The notes below the pieces were generated by a model. It saw only the letters and a program-made list of their open reading frames with translations, was not told the origin of the DNA and made no database searches. A stretch of 64,000 bases of DNA from CAVRZY01 sp963725415 (lineage in GTDB: Bacteria; Acidobacteriota; Terriglobia; Bryobacterales; Bryobacteraceae). Where the stretch lies: contig CAVRZY010000166.1 in NCBI GenBank assembly GCA_963725415.1, positions 29,188 to 93,187 of the forward strand, given 5' to 3'. Made by a program: the position numbers and the translations under genes. Positions 19,816 to 27,845 of this stretch are shown here, piece after piece. Position 1 is the stretch's first letter. Each line of letters begins with the position of its first letter.

Positions 19816-21039
19816 GAGGAACACTGCGTCATCGCCTGCCAGCTTCTTCTGTCCTTCCGGTGTGCCGTCGGCAATGAAGCCGTCCTTGACTAGCTTCCAC
19901 TTGCCCCGCCGCACCGCGAGTTGCCCGCCCGAGGACCAGAAGAGCGCTTCGTGCGGCGAGCGGGCCCGCGCGGTCGTCATGGGCAAGACATCGCGCCCGT
20001 CGATCGTCCGGTCAGCAGGGATCGGCGCCCCGGCTGCCTTGCAGATTGTGGGTAACAGGTCTATGTGAGCGCCGATCTCGTGGATCACCTGGTTCGGCGG
20101 AATCGTTCCTGGCCGGCTCATGATGGCCGGGACGTGCATGCCGCCGTCAAAAAGGCTGAATTTGTTCCCGCGAAACGGACTGTTGCTGCCGCCCTTGGCC
20201 GGCTGCCCGTTCAGCCCGCCGCGCGGTTCGCGAGTGGCTCCGTTGTCCGCCCCAAAAAGGACCAGGGTATTCTCGGTCAACCCGAAGTTCCTCACCAGCC
20301 CCAGGATCTCGCCGACGCTGTCGTCCACCGCCGAGAGCATGGCGCCGTACATCTGCCGCTCCGGCTCCAGGTTGGGCAACCGCTCGACATACTTCCGTGG
20401 CGCGTGCATCGGGTAATGGACGCCGTTGAAGGGAACGTACAGGAAGAAGGGCTTGGAGTGGTTCTCGCTGATGAACCGCTTGGCCTCCCGCGTGACCAAC
20501 TCGGTGAAGTACTGCCCGTCTTCGAAGATCTCGGTGCGGTTCTGCCAGAGGTCGTGGTAATTCACCCGGCGCGGCTCGCCCCAGTAGTAGCGGTGGGAGT
20601 AGTAGTCGATGCAGCCGGAAAGAAAGCCGAAGAAGTAATCGAATCCGTGAGCGTTGGGAACGGTTTCCGGCGTCGAGCCAAGATGCCATTTACCGACGAT
20701 CCCGGTCGAGTAGCCGCGCGACTTCAACAGCGCCGCGATGGTCTGCTCGCTGACCGGCAGGCTGGGCCCGTTGGTGGGCACTCCGGCGCGTACCGGGCAG
20801 CGTCCTGTCATCAAGGCGGCCCGCGAGGGCGCACACACGGGCGCGTTGGAGTACCAGTTGGTGAACCGGGCGCCAGAAGCGGCCAGCGCGTCAAGATTCG
20901 GGGTCTTGAATTCCTGTGCGCCCTGGCAGCCCAGGTCGTGATGGCCGTGGTCGTCGGTGAGAAAGACGATGAAGTTGGTGCGGTGCGGCGGGGCCAGCAC
21001 CGCCGGGGCCATGGCCATGAAGTCTCTTCGAGTGAGCAT
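19699..21039 (-). CDS. Exported sulfatase (formylglycine type)
   Basis: The 446-residue protein begins with a Tat-like signal (LTRRDFMAMAPAVLAPP). It has the first metal site NFIVFLTDDHGHHDLG and the sulfatase signature CAPSRAALMTGR (Cys converted to formylglycine). GIVGKWHLG and GADNGATREP supply further metal and substrate ligands. It should hydrolyse sulfate esters, probably of polysaccharides, in the periplasm. AGGAGG precedes the ATG by five bases. Its last ~117 bp overlap the convergent nagA frame, probably because that frame reads too far. Confidence 0.9.
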   Translation of the reverse strand: MLTRRDFMAMAPAVLAPPHRTNFIVFLTDDHGHHDLGCQGAQEFKTPNLDALAASGARFTNWYSNAPVCAPSRAALMTGRCPVRAGVPTNGPSLPVSEQTIAALLKSRGYSTGIVGKWHLGSTPETVPNAHGFDYFFGFLSGCIDYYSHRYYWGEPRRVNYHDLWQNRTEIFEDGQYFTELVTREAKRFISENHSKPFFLYVPFNGVHYPMHAPRKYVERLPNLEPERQMYGAMLSAVDDSVGEILGLVRNFGLTENTLVLFGADNGATREPRGGLNGQPAKGGSNSPFRGNKFSLFDGGMHVPAIMSRPGTIPPNQVIHEIGAHIDLLPTICKAAGAPIPADRTIDGRDVLPMTTARARSPHEALFWSSGGQLAVRRGKWKLVKDGFIADGTPEGQKKLAGDDAVFLSDLEQDPGESRNRRHDEPALADELLTLAQRWLEEQKRN

Positions 21040-21150
21040 CGGCGCCTCCTGCGCAGTTCCGCTTCGGCCCGGACTCTGCCGAGTCCATCCAGAGACTTCC
21101 TATCTTAGTCGAAGGGTCTTGACGCCGTGTAGAATAAGGCGGAAGAGACC

Positions 21151-22539
21151 ATGGAACAAGACGACAGCCAAACCAAGATGTCGCGTCGCAGCTTTGTGCC
21201 TGGCGCGGGAACAGCTTTAGCGGCTTTCTCCATCCTGCCCCGCCATGTCCTGGGGGGAGCGGCGTACAAGCCGCCCAGCGAAAAGCTGAACATTGCCGGC
21301 GTGGGTGTGGGCGGCATGGGAGCCAACTACCTGAGGAATTGCGAGAGCGAGAACATTGTGGCCCTCTGCGATGTGGACGACACCTATGCCGCCAAGACCT
21401 TCGCCCGCTACCCCGGCGCTAGGACCTATCGCGATTTCCGCGTCATGCTGGAGAAGGAAAAAAGCATCGACGCGGTGGTGATCGGCACGCCGGACCATAC
21501 CCATGCGGTGGTCGCCATCGCGGCCATGAGGCTGGGTAAGCACGTCTACTGTGCCAAGCCCATGACCCGGACCATCTATGAGGCCCGCCAGCTTGCCAAG
21601 GCGGCCCGCGAGGCCAAGGTCGCGACTCAGATGAGCGTTCAGTCCTGCGCCTCCGACGCGGCCTGTTCAACCGCCGAATGGGTCCAGGCCGGAGCGGTGG
21701 GAGCGGTGCGGGAAGTGCATGTCTGGACCGACCGTCCCATCTGGCCGCAGGGCCTGGCGCGCCCCGAGGATAGTTTCGTTGTCCCCTCCACTTTGGACTG
21801 GGATTTGTGGCTGGGGCCGGCCCCCCGGCGGCCCTATCATCCCATCTACCATCCCTTCAATTTCCGCGGCTGGTACGATTTCGGCACGGGCGCCCTGGGA
21901 GACATGGCCTGCCACAGCTTCCATGTCATTTTCCGGGCCCTCAAGCTGGGCTATCCGACCCGAGTGCACGCTTGCTCGACGCTGGTCGCCCAACCCGCGC
22001 TGGATATGAACGAGGGGCGCATCCGGGTCAGAAGCCGCAAGACCCGCTTGGCGGAAACCTTTCCCCATTCCTCGGTGGTCACCTGGGACTTTCCTGCCCG
22101 CGGTGGGTTGCCTCCGGTGAGAATGCACTGGTATGAAGGCGGATTGAAGCCGCCTCGCCCACTGGAGTTGGAAGCCGAACGCCCCCTGCCAGATGCCGGT
22201 CTGATCTTCGTGGGCGACAAGGGAGTGCTCTGGAGCGGATTCAGCGGCGGTCCCAGTGTTGTTCCCGAAGCCAAGAACAAGGCCTACACGCCACCTCCCA
22301 AAACCACTCCCCGCACCATCGGCCATTACCAGGAGTGGATCGCGGCGGCCAAGGGCGGACCGCCGCCGAACTGCAACTTCGATTTCGGCAGCCTGCTGAC
22401 CGAAGTGGCCTTGCTGGGCGTGATCGCCACCCGAACCGGAAAGCAACTGGACTGGGATCCGGACGCCACGCGCTTCACTAACGACGCCGAGGCCAACCAG
22501 TACGTCAACGAACCTTATCGTTCCGGCTGGTCGCTGTAG
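21151..22539 (+). CDS. Gfo/Idh/MocA-family oxidoreductase with Tat signal
   Basis: The 462-residue protein starts with a Tat motif (SRRSFVPGAGTALAAFSILP) and has an NAD(P) Rossmann fold: LNIAGVGVGGMGANYL, then the VVIGTPDHTHAVVAIAAM and GKHVYCAKPMTRT segments, with Lys in AKP. The C-terminal alpha/beta domain contains the WYDFGTGALGDMACHSFHV pattern typical of the exported planctomycete/acidobacterial subfamily. These act on sugars or cyclitols. The substrate is unknown. The last 35 bp overlap the convergent vapC gene. Confidence 0.85.
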   Translation: MEQDDSQTKMSRRSFVPGAGTALAAFSILPRHVLGGAAYKPPSEKLNIAGVGVGGMGANYLRNCESENIVALCDVDDTYAAKTFARYPGARTYRDFRVMLEKEKSIDAVVIGTPDHTHAVVAIAAMRLGKHVYCAKPMTRTIYEARQLAKAAREAKVATQMSVQSCASDAACSTAEWVQAGAVGAVREVHVWTDRPIWPQGLARPEDSFVVPSTLDWDLWLGPAPRRPYHPIYHPFNFRGWYDFGTGALGDMACHSFHVIFRALKLGYPTRVHACSTLVAQPALDMNEGRIRVRSRKTRLAETFPHSSVVTWDFPARGGLPPVRMHWYEGGLKPPRPLELEAERPLPDAGLIFVGDKGVLWSGFSGGPSVVPEAKNKAYTPPPKTTPRTIGHYQEWIAAAKGGPPPNCNFDFGSLLTEVALLGVIATRTGKQLDWDPDATRFTNDAEANQYVNEPYRSGWSL

Positions 22540-22912
22540 GGCGGAACCGCTTCAGCTCGAGACCGGCGATCGCACGAAAGTGACGAACGTTCCCGGTCGC
22601 CAGAACCGAGGCCGTCTCCCGAGCCGTCGCGGCAATCAGTGCGTCGGCAACCCTCAGTCCGTCTTTCAGCGCGTGCTCCTCCATCAACGTGGCCGCCAAG
22701 TGGCTGATGGATTCGTTCACCGGGATGACACGAAATCCGTTGTCTGGGAAAAAGCGCCGGATCACCCTGATCTCAGCTCCCGATCGCGCGCCTTGGAGCA
22801 ATTCCATGAGCGAAATGATGGAGACCGCGCGGCCGGATTGCAACTCCATCAGCTTGGCAGCCTTCTGGTCTCCGCGAAAGAACCAGATCAGCACGTCTGA
22901 ATCAAAGATCAT
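22505..22912 (-). CDS. vapC: VapC-type PIN-domain toxin
   Basis: The 135-residue PIN nuclease has the acidic site Asp in MIFDSDVLIWFFRGD, Glu in SIISLMELLQGAR and the paired Asp of GLRVADALIAATA, ending with LATGNVRHFRAIAGLEL. The family cleaves tRNA or rRNA unless bound by its antitoxin. It overlaps the end of the antitoxin gene by 11 bp, the usual translational coupling. Confidence 0.88.
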   Translation of the reverse strand: MIFDSDVLIWFFRGDQKAAKLMELQSGRAVSIISLMELLQGARSGAEIRVIRRFFPDNGFRVIPVNESISHLAATLMEEHALKDGLRVADALIAATARETASVLATGNVRHFRAIAGLELKRFRPTATSRNDKVR

Positions 22913-23150
22913 CGAACCGTCCCTGCCTCAGCCTGCGGACATACCCCGAGACCTGCCGGAGATCTTCGCGATCTTTCCACAGTCCGAAGGCCTGGCTGGC
23001 ATCGAGCCTGGCCGCGCCTCGTTTTTCGACGATAGGCAGGATCTGCGCCTTCGCCCTGCCCCGCTGGAGAACCGTTACGGTCTCGCCGCGCTCGACGGCT
23101 CTGAGCACTTCCTTCATTCGATAGCGAAGGTCAACAATGGTGGCTTTCAT
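22902..23150 (-). CDS. Phd/YefM-type antitoxin paired with the PIN toxin
   Basis: The 82-residue protein begins with ATIVDLRYRMKEVLRAVERGETVTV and continues VLQRGRAKAQILPIV, the Phd/YefM DNA-binding N-terminus. A charged C-terminus (RRLRQGRFDDL) should bind the toxin. TAGGAG precedes the start. Two CTGTC repeats at about 23170-23185 in the short upstream gap could be the autorepression site. The gene lies 37 bp after the archaemetzincin stop. Confidence 0.82.
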   Translation of the reverse strand: MKATIVDLRYRMKEVLRAVERGETVTVLQRGRAKAQILPIVEKRGAARLDASQAFGLWKDREDLRQVSGYVRRLRQGRFDDL

Positions 23151-23187
23151 GGCCGGGCTCCTATAGCTGTCTGCAACTGTCTATTTT

Positions 23188-24150
23188 CTAGTATACAATA
23201 CGGTGAATTCGCGTCTCCAGCCACTGCGCTTCGTCCTCAAAGCCGGCTTGATGGTGGAAGTCGCGCAGGCGCCGGTAGCGCTCAACAACGTCAAACCCAA
23301 TGCTCCATTCGAGCTTGCGCAGATCCACGGGGCAGAGGTGCAGAGGGCGGGCATCCGCCTCGCCGAGGTGGTTGGAGCCGTTCATCAGGCAGCGGTACCA
23401 GATGCAGTGCTGGATGCCGAACAGGTGACCGGTTTCGTGGGCCAGGACTTTCGAGCTGCGCCGGAGCATCAGCTTGCGCCAGTCCGCCGGCGGCGCTTCC
23501 CCGTAGAACCTGGGATCGTACCGGGCAAAACTGTAGACTCCCACGCGGTCGCGCAGCGAGGCCTGCCCGAAAACGAAGTTCCAACTCGGGTCAGGGTACA
23601 GATCGATCATCGTTATGCCCACCAGGGCGAAGGCGTCCTCCGGCAGCCGGCGCCTCAGCAGGTTCAGGATGTCGCTGGTGAGCAACTGCGTCTGGCCGCT
23701 CCACGCGTTCCGCCGGCTGATAATTTGCGCCTGAACCAGACCCAGCGGCGCCAGGACCCTGACATCCATCATGAAGAAGGCGCTGGTGAAGCGCTGAAGC
23801 TGGTCCAGAGAGGGCGCATTGCTCTCCCCGAAGTCGCCCAGGGGCTGAAGGTAGACCTTCTTCCGGCGCGCATCCGGCCGGTCTGGCCGGGACTGCTGGA
23901 ACTGCTCGAAGGTTTGCCCGGCTTCGAGGTGGTTGGCCAGCCAGTCGCTGGGTCCGGGTGCAGGCATGGGCTGGAAATCCTCGCCAGGTTCGAGCGCCCG
24001 CCGAAGCGCTTCCGGCAGCCCCGCGGTGGGGCCGACGGCCGCATCCCGCTGCGCCTTGGTGGGAGGCGTGAAACGCATGACTACTCCCGCTACCAACAAG
24101 ATACTGGCCGGCAAGATCCACAGCAACGAGGCGCTCCAAGCAACTCGCAT
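23188..24150 (-). CDS. Membrane-anchored archaemetzincin-like metalloprotease
   Basis: An N-terminal helix (LLWILPASILLVAGVVM) anchors the protein, and a proline-rich linker follows. The catalytic domain begins at KKVYLQPLGDF. The zinc motif HETGHLFGIQHCIWYRCLMN has the archaemetzincin layout HExxHxxGxxxC-x4-C-x-M, followed about 20 residues later by HLCPVD. Family members usually have a CxxC there; here the last Cys is replaced, which may weaken the structural zinc site. Archaemetzincins are peptidases of unclear substrate, commoner in archaea and vertebrates. The 320-residue length fits a family domain plus anchor. Confidence 0.82.
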   Translation of the reverse strand: MRVAWSASLLWILPASILLVAGVVMRFTPPTKAQRDAAVGPTAGLPEALRRALEPGEDFQPMPAPGPSDWLANHLEAGQTFEQFQQSRPDRPDARRKKVYLQPLGDFGESNAPSLDQLQRFTSAFFMMDVRVLAPLGLVQAQIISRRNAWSGQTQLLTSDILNLLRRRLPEDAFALVGITMIDLYPDPSWNFVFGQASLRDRVGVYSFARYDPRFYGEAPPADWRKLMLRRSSKVLAHETGHLFGIQHCIWYRCLMNGSNHLGEADARPLHLCPVDLRKLEWSIGFDVVERYRRLRDFHHQAGFEDEAQWLETRIHRIVY

Positions 24151-24171
24151 GGACCCATCCTAATCCCGATT

Positions 24172-24240
24172 AGCCTGCTCCAGAAGTCCCCGTGGTCCAG
24201 GTATTGCGCAAGTCCGGCGATTCCCTGCCCTGGCGCAGCG
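24172..24240 (+). pseudogene. Rearranged fragment of the alkyltransferase-like gene region
   Basis: Bases 24172-24192 nearly match 25066-25086, the region upstream of the alkyltransferase-like gene at 25127. Bases 24192-24240 match 25298-25344 inside that gene (about 45 of 48). The copy therefore joins two pieces that are ~210 bp apart in the intact locus. It lies immediately before the promoter of the higBA-like pair, so the toxin-antitoxin pair is bracketed by a broken and an intact copy. Confidence 0.7.
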
Positions 24241-24257
24241 AGCCATACAAGTTCTTG

Positions 24258-24263
24258 TATAAT
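24258..24263 (+). promoter_or_regulatory. -10 element of the toxin-antitoxin pair
   Basis: A perfect TATAAT lies nine bases before the GTG start of the toxin gene, which implies a leaderless or very short-leader transcript. No clear -35 hexamer is seen. Confidence 0.5.
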
Positions 24264-24271
24264 CTAATTGG

Positions 24272-24613
24272 GTGAATGAAGCTTTGAAGCCCATCATTTG
24301 GATGGGTGACAGTCTGAGGCGTGTTCGTGCCTTTTCGAAATCGGCTCGGCAGGACACAGGGTTCCAACTCGATCGGGTCCAGCGGGGACTGGAGCCCCGG
24401 GACTGGAAGCCGGCGCCGTCTGTCGGGCAAGGCGTCATGGAGGTTCGCGTACATGCCGGGAACGAGTATCGCCTGTTCTATGTGGCCAGATTCAGACGGG
24501 CTGTGTACGTGTTGCATGCGTTCGTTAAGAAGGCCCGAAAAACGCGAGCGTCAGACATCGCCTTGAGCAAGAGACGCTTTCACGAACTCCTTCGAGAGGA
24601 GGATCCAGAATGA
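24272..24613 (+). CDS. HigB/Gp49-type RelE-superfamily toxin
   Basis: The 113-residue protein fits the phage Gp49/HigB-like family. Conserved parts are KPIIWMGDSLRRVRAFSKSARQDTG, LEPRDWKPAPSVGQGVMEVRVHAGNEYRLFYVARF and YVLHAFVKKARKT, a small basic mRNA-interferase fold. The GTG start at 24272 gives the family's N-terminus. The stop overlaps the antitoxin start (ATGA), with the toxin first, the usual order for this type. Confidence 0.85.
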   Translation: MNEALKPIIWMGDSLRRVRAFSKSARQDTGFQLDRVQRGLEPRDWKPAPSVGQGVMEVRVHAGNEYRLFYVARFRRAVYVLHAFVKKARKTRASDIALSKRRFHELLREEDPE

Positions 24614-24900
24614 AAACCCGGCGTGTGACAGGAAGCGGCGACGTGTTCCGGGATCTGGGATTTGACGCCTTGGAGGCGGAGAATCTCCGCATCCGGGCAG
24701 CCCTGATGAACGCCTTAATCGCGCATCTCGGGAAGCAGAGGTTGACTCAGGCCCAAGCCGCCAAGCTGCTTGGCGTGACCCAGCCTCGGGTTTCTGACCT
24801 GATGCGGGGGAAGCTCAGCCTGTTTTCGATCGACACTTTGCTTAACCTGCTGGCGCGGGCCGGCCTGCGAGTCGATCTACGTGTCAGCAGAGCTGCGTAG
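24610..24900 (+). CDS. HigA-type helix-turn-helix antitoxin
   Basis: The 96-residue protein has the HTH_37/XRE pattern of the Gp49 partner. FRDLGFDALEAENLRIRAALM is followed by the helix-turn-helix LTQAQAAKLLGVTQPRVSDLMRGKLSLFSIDTL. It should neutralise the upstream toxin and repress the shared promoter. Translation is coupled through the 4-bp overlap. Confidence 0.87.
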   Translation: MKTRRVTGSGDVFRDLGFDALEAENLRIRAALMNALIAHLGKQRLTQAQAAKLLGVTQPRVSDLMRGKLSLFSIDTLLNLLARAGLRVDLRVSRAA

Positions 24901-25126
24901 CTGGCGGGTCGCACTCGCGGCCATCCCATGCGGCAGACCGGGGTATCTGCGCCTGATCGCCAGCCGCGGATTTTGTAGCAACACGCGGCTTCCGGGAACC
25001 TGTCGTCTCTCCAGATCAGGCTGGGAGTAAGAATCCCTCTCGGCTCCTAACAAGCAGGTTCAGTCAGCCTGCTCCAGGAGTCCCCGCGGTGTATACAATG
25101 CTCAGTGAGCCAGACCGAGCGGCGCG

Positions 25127-25498
25127 ATGAGACGAAGAATCAGCCCGCGCGAAATCACGCGGCGCCTGCTGCGAGCGCCTCCCTCAGAGCAGCGCGACGC
25201 CGCCATCCGTCGAGTCATCCGCCAGATTCCGCGAGGCAAGGTCGCCACCTACGCGCAGGTGGCCGCGGCGGCGGGATATCCCCTGTATCACCGTCAGGTG
25301 GTCCAGGTGTTGCGCAAGTGCGGCGATTCCCTGCCCTGGCAGCGCGTCCTGGGCGCCGGAGGACAGATTCGTCTAAGGGGCGAAATGGCGCACGAACAAC
25401 GCATCCGCCTGGAGATGGAACGCGTCCACTTCCGCGGCAAGCGCGTGGTCATGGAGGAGCATCAGCACATCTTTAGGACGTGGGAGCTCGTTGAATAA
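25127..25498 (+). CDS. Alkyltransferase-like protein (MGMT family, no acceptor Cys)
   Basis: The 123-residue product matches the DNA-binding domain of O6-alkylguanine transferases: VIRQIPRGKVATYAQVAAAAGYP, then RQVVQVLRKCGDSLPWQRVLGAGGQIRL. The active-site PCHR is replaced by PWQR, the Trp typical of ATL proteins. These bind and flag alkylated bases for nucleotide excision repair instead of repairing them. A damaged partial copy lies 0.9 kb upstream at 24172. Confidence 0.85.
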   Translation: MRRRISPREITRRLLRAPPSEQRDAAIRRVIRQIPRGKVATYAQVAAAAGYPLYHRQVVQVLRKCGDSLPWQRVLGAGGQIRLRGEMAHEQRIRLEMERVHFRGKRVVMEEHQHIFRTWELVE

Positions 25499-25623
25499 AG
25501 CCTGCCCATAGTCGCTCGAACCAGCGGTCCCAGTGGCCCACGAGCAACGGCGCGACATGCGTGCCGTGATTATGAAGCGGACAGTGCGATCTTGCGCTAC
25601 GCTATCTCATCGGAGGCCTTTTC

Positions 25624-26853
25624 ATGAAATACACGCGCCGCAATCTGTTGCGCCTCGCGGTAGCCTTGCCCGCGGGCGCGTTTCTCTCCCGGCTTCAGGC
25701 GCTCACGGAGCCCTACCGGAGCAAGGTGAAGATCACCGCCATCAAAGCCATGGGCTTGACGACCAGCACCGGAAACTGCCTGATCCGGATAGACACGGAC
25801 GCCGGCCTGACCGGCTATGGAGAAGCCGGCGCCACCGGCCCCATGGCCCGTGCACGCATCGAGACCATGAAGGCCCTGCTGCTGGGCAGGGATCCCCTGG
25901 CCATCGAGCAGCACTTCCACAACCTGACCTCACTCATGCACACCTACATGGCGCACATCCCCACCATTAGCGGCATCGACATGGCGCTCTGGGACCTGGC
26001 TGGAAGAATCACTTCCCTGCCCCTCTGCGTGCTGCTGGGAGGCCCGTTTCGCGAGGCCATCCCCATGTACTCGCACGGCCTGGGGCTCAACATGCTGGAT
26101 AAAGCCTCCTGCCGCGACTGGGCGCAGCGAATCAAGCAGCAGCCGGAGGGATTCACCGCCTTCAAGAACGCCATCGACCCGGTGCTTGGCATCCCGGCCG
26201 CCCGTTACGCGCCCACCCTCGACAGCGGCCAGTTGCGAAAGGTCGCCACGGCCTACGCCAACTGCCGCGAGGCGGTCGGCACGGAGATCGACATCGCCGT
26301 GCATTGCCACAACGAGTTCGACACGCCCAGCGCGATCGGAGTCGCCAAAGCCGTCGAGCCGATGGATCCGCTGTTCCTGGAGGACGCTCTCAACGTGCCC
26401 TATTCGGAAGGCTGGATGGCGCTCAAACGCTCCACCCGGATCCCCATCTTGACCGGTGAAAAGCTGGAACTCGTCCGCGGATTCCGGCCCTTTCTCGACA
26501 ACCAGGCCGCGGACATCATTCATCCCGACCTGGCGTTCGCGGGAGGGATAACGGGCACGCGGAAAATCGCCGACTACGCGGCGCTCACGCGCACCCCCGT
26601 GGCCCTGCACAACGTGGGCACGCTGGTGCTCACTTACGCCTCGGCCCACTTCGGCTCGTCCATACAGAATTTCTATCGCTCGGAAAGTGCGCTGGGCCGG
26701 CCATCCCGCCAGGTCGAGGATATGGCCGCCAGCAACCCGCCCGAGGTCCGCCAGGGGCTTCTCAAAGTTCCCATGTCGCCGGGCCTGGGCGTAGATCTCA
26801 ATCCAGATTTTTTGCGGAAGCATCTGGCCAAGGGAGAGGAGTATTGGGGATGA
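25624..26853 (+). CDS. Enolase-superfamily dehydratase/racemase (mandelate racemase type) with Tat-like signal
   Basis: The 409-residue protein has a twin-arginine-like N-terminus (YTRRNLLRLAVALPAGAFLS). The capping domain and barrel follow: GYGEAGATGP, DMALWDLAGRI, metal ligands in DIAVHCHNEFD, FLEDALN and TGEKLELV, and the C-terminal His in VALHNVGTL. It probably dehydrates a sugar acid. The substrate is not inferable. It overlaps the next gene by 4 bp (ATGA), linking it to the DUF1080 hydrolase in carbohydrate use. Confidence 0.82.
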   Translation: MKYTRRNLLRLAVALPAGAFLSRLQALTEPYRSKVKITAIKAMGLTTSTGNCLIRIDTDAGLTGYGEAGATGPMARARIETMKALLLGRDPLAIEQHFHNLTSLMHTYMAHIPTISGIDMALWDLAGRITSLPLCVLLGGPFREAIPMYSHGLGLNMLDKASCRDWAQRIKQQPEGFTAFKNAIDPVLGIPAARYAPTLDSGQLRKVATAYANCREAVGTEIDIAVHCHNEFDTPSAIGVAKAVEPMDPLFLEDALNVPYSEGWMALKRSTRIPILTGEKLELVRGFRPFLDNQAADIIHPDLAFAGGITGTRKIADYAALTRTPVALHNVGTLVLTYASAHFGSSIQNFYRSESALGRPSRQVEDMAASNPPEVRQGLLKVPMSPGLGVDLNPDFLRKHLAKGEEYWG

Positions 26854-27719
26854 AAGTCAGTCAGAATTCGCGCATATTCTTGGGGGCTGCTCTAACGGCC
26901 GCCGTGTTGATGATGACCGCCGGCGCCCAGGAATCCAAGCGCAAGACGCAGAGGACTTCGCCGGTGGGTTACGATGACACGCCCATCCTGCCCGGCCAGA
27001 AGTGGCGGGTCCACGACATCCAGCGTCCCCGTCCTCGGGTGGTCACTCCGGGCACGGAGAGTTCGCAGGAACGGCCCGGCCGCCCGCCCTCGGATGCCAT
27101 CGTGCTGTTCGACGGCAAGGACCTCTCCAAATGGGTCGCGCAGGGCAAGGGCAAGAACCGCGGCAAAACCACCGAACCCGGATGGAAGGTGGGAAACGGC
27201 TATATGGAAGTGGTGGGTGGCAGCGGCGATTTGGTGAGTAAGGAGAAGTTCGGCGACTGCCAGATCCACGTCGAGTGGGCCGCCCCGGCCGAGATCGACG
27301 GCTCCAGCCAGTGGCGCGGCAACAGCGGCGTGCTGATCATGAATCGCTATGAGATCCAGGTGCTGGATTCCTTCGAAAATCCCACCTACGCCGATGGCCA
27401 CGCCGCCTCCATTTATGGGCAATACCCTCCCCTGGTCAACGCCTCCCGCAAGCCCGGCGAGTGGCAGACCTACGACATTGTTTTCGAGGCCCCGCGCTTT
27501 GAAGGGGAGAAGCTGGTCAAGCCCGCCTTCGTGACCGTGTTTCACAACGGCGTGCTGGCGCACCACCGCCGGGAGATCACCGGCAGGACGCCGCATCGGC
27601 GAGTCGGCACCTATGCCCCGCACGCACCCGAGGAGCCGCTGGCCCTGCAGGACCATGACACTCCGGTGCGCTACCGCAACATCTGGGTCAGACGCCTGAC
27701 GGGCTACGACCAGCCGTGA
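26850..27719 (+). CDS. Exported DUF1080 (3-keto-disaccharide hydrolase-like) protein
   Basis: The signal peptide (RIFLGAALTAAVLMMTAGA) is followed by an acidic linker and the DUF1080/LamG-like sandwich. Family landmarks are VLFDGKDLSKWV, GWKVGNGYMEV, FGDCQIHVEWAAP, GNSGVLIMNRYEIQVLDS and VRYRNIWVRRL at the end. Related proteins hydrolyse 3-keto-glycosides or bind glycans. The start at 26850 has GGAG eight bases upstream and overlaps the stop of the enolase-superfamily gene. Confidence 0.82.
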   Translation: MKVSQNSRIFLGAALTAAVLMMTAGAQESKRKTQRTSPVGYDDTPILPGQKWRVHDIQRPRPRVVTPGTESSQERPGRPPSDAIVLFDGKDLSKWVAQGKGKNRGKTTEPGWKVGNGYMEVVGGSGDLVSKEKFGDCQIHVEWAAPAEIDGSSQWRGNSGVLIMNRYEIQVLDSFENPTYADGHAASIYGQYPPLVNASRKPGEWQTYDIVFEAPRFEGEKLVKPAFVTVFHNGVLAHHRREITGRTPHRRVGTYAPHAPEEPLALQDHDTPVRYRNIWVRRLTGYDQP

Positions 27720-27845
27720 AGCGGGCTGCCCGGCGCGCTGGCCGACCTGCCCCCAAGGAGCCGGCGAATGCGAACTACTAGGGTCCGGCCATCGGCTGCC
27801 GCAGCAGATTCTGCGCTAAAATCGTTGGGCGCGAACAACTGAACC

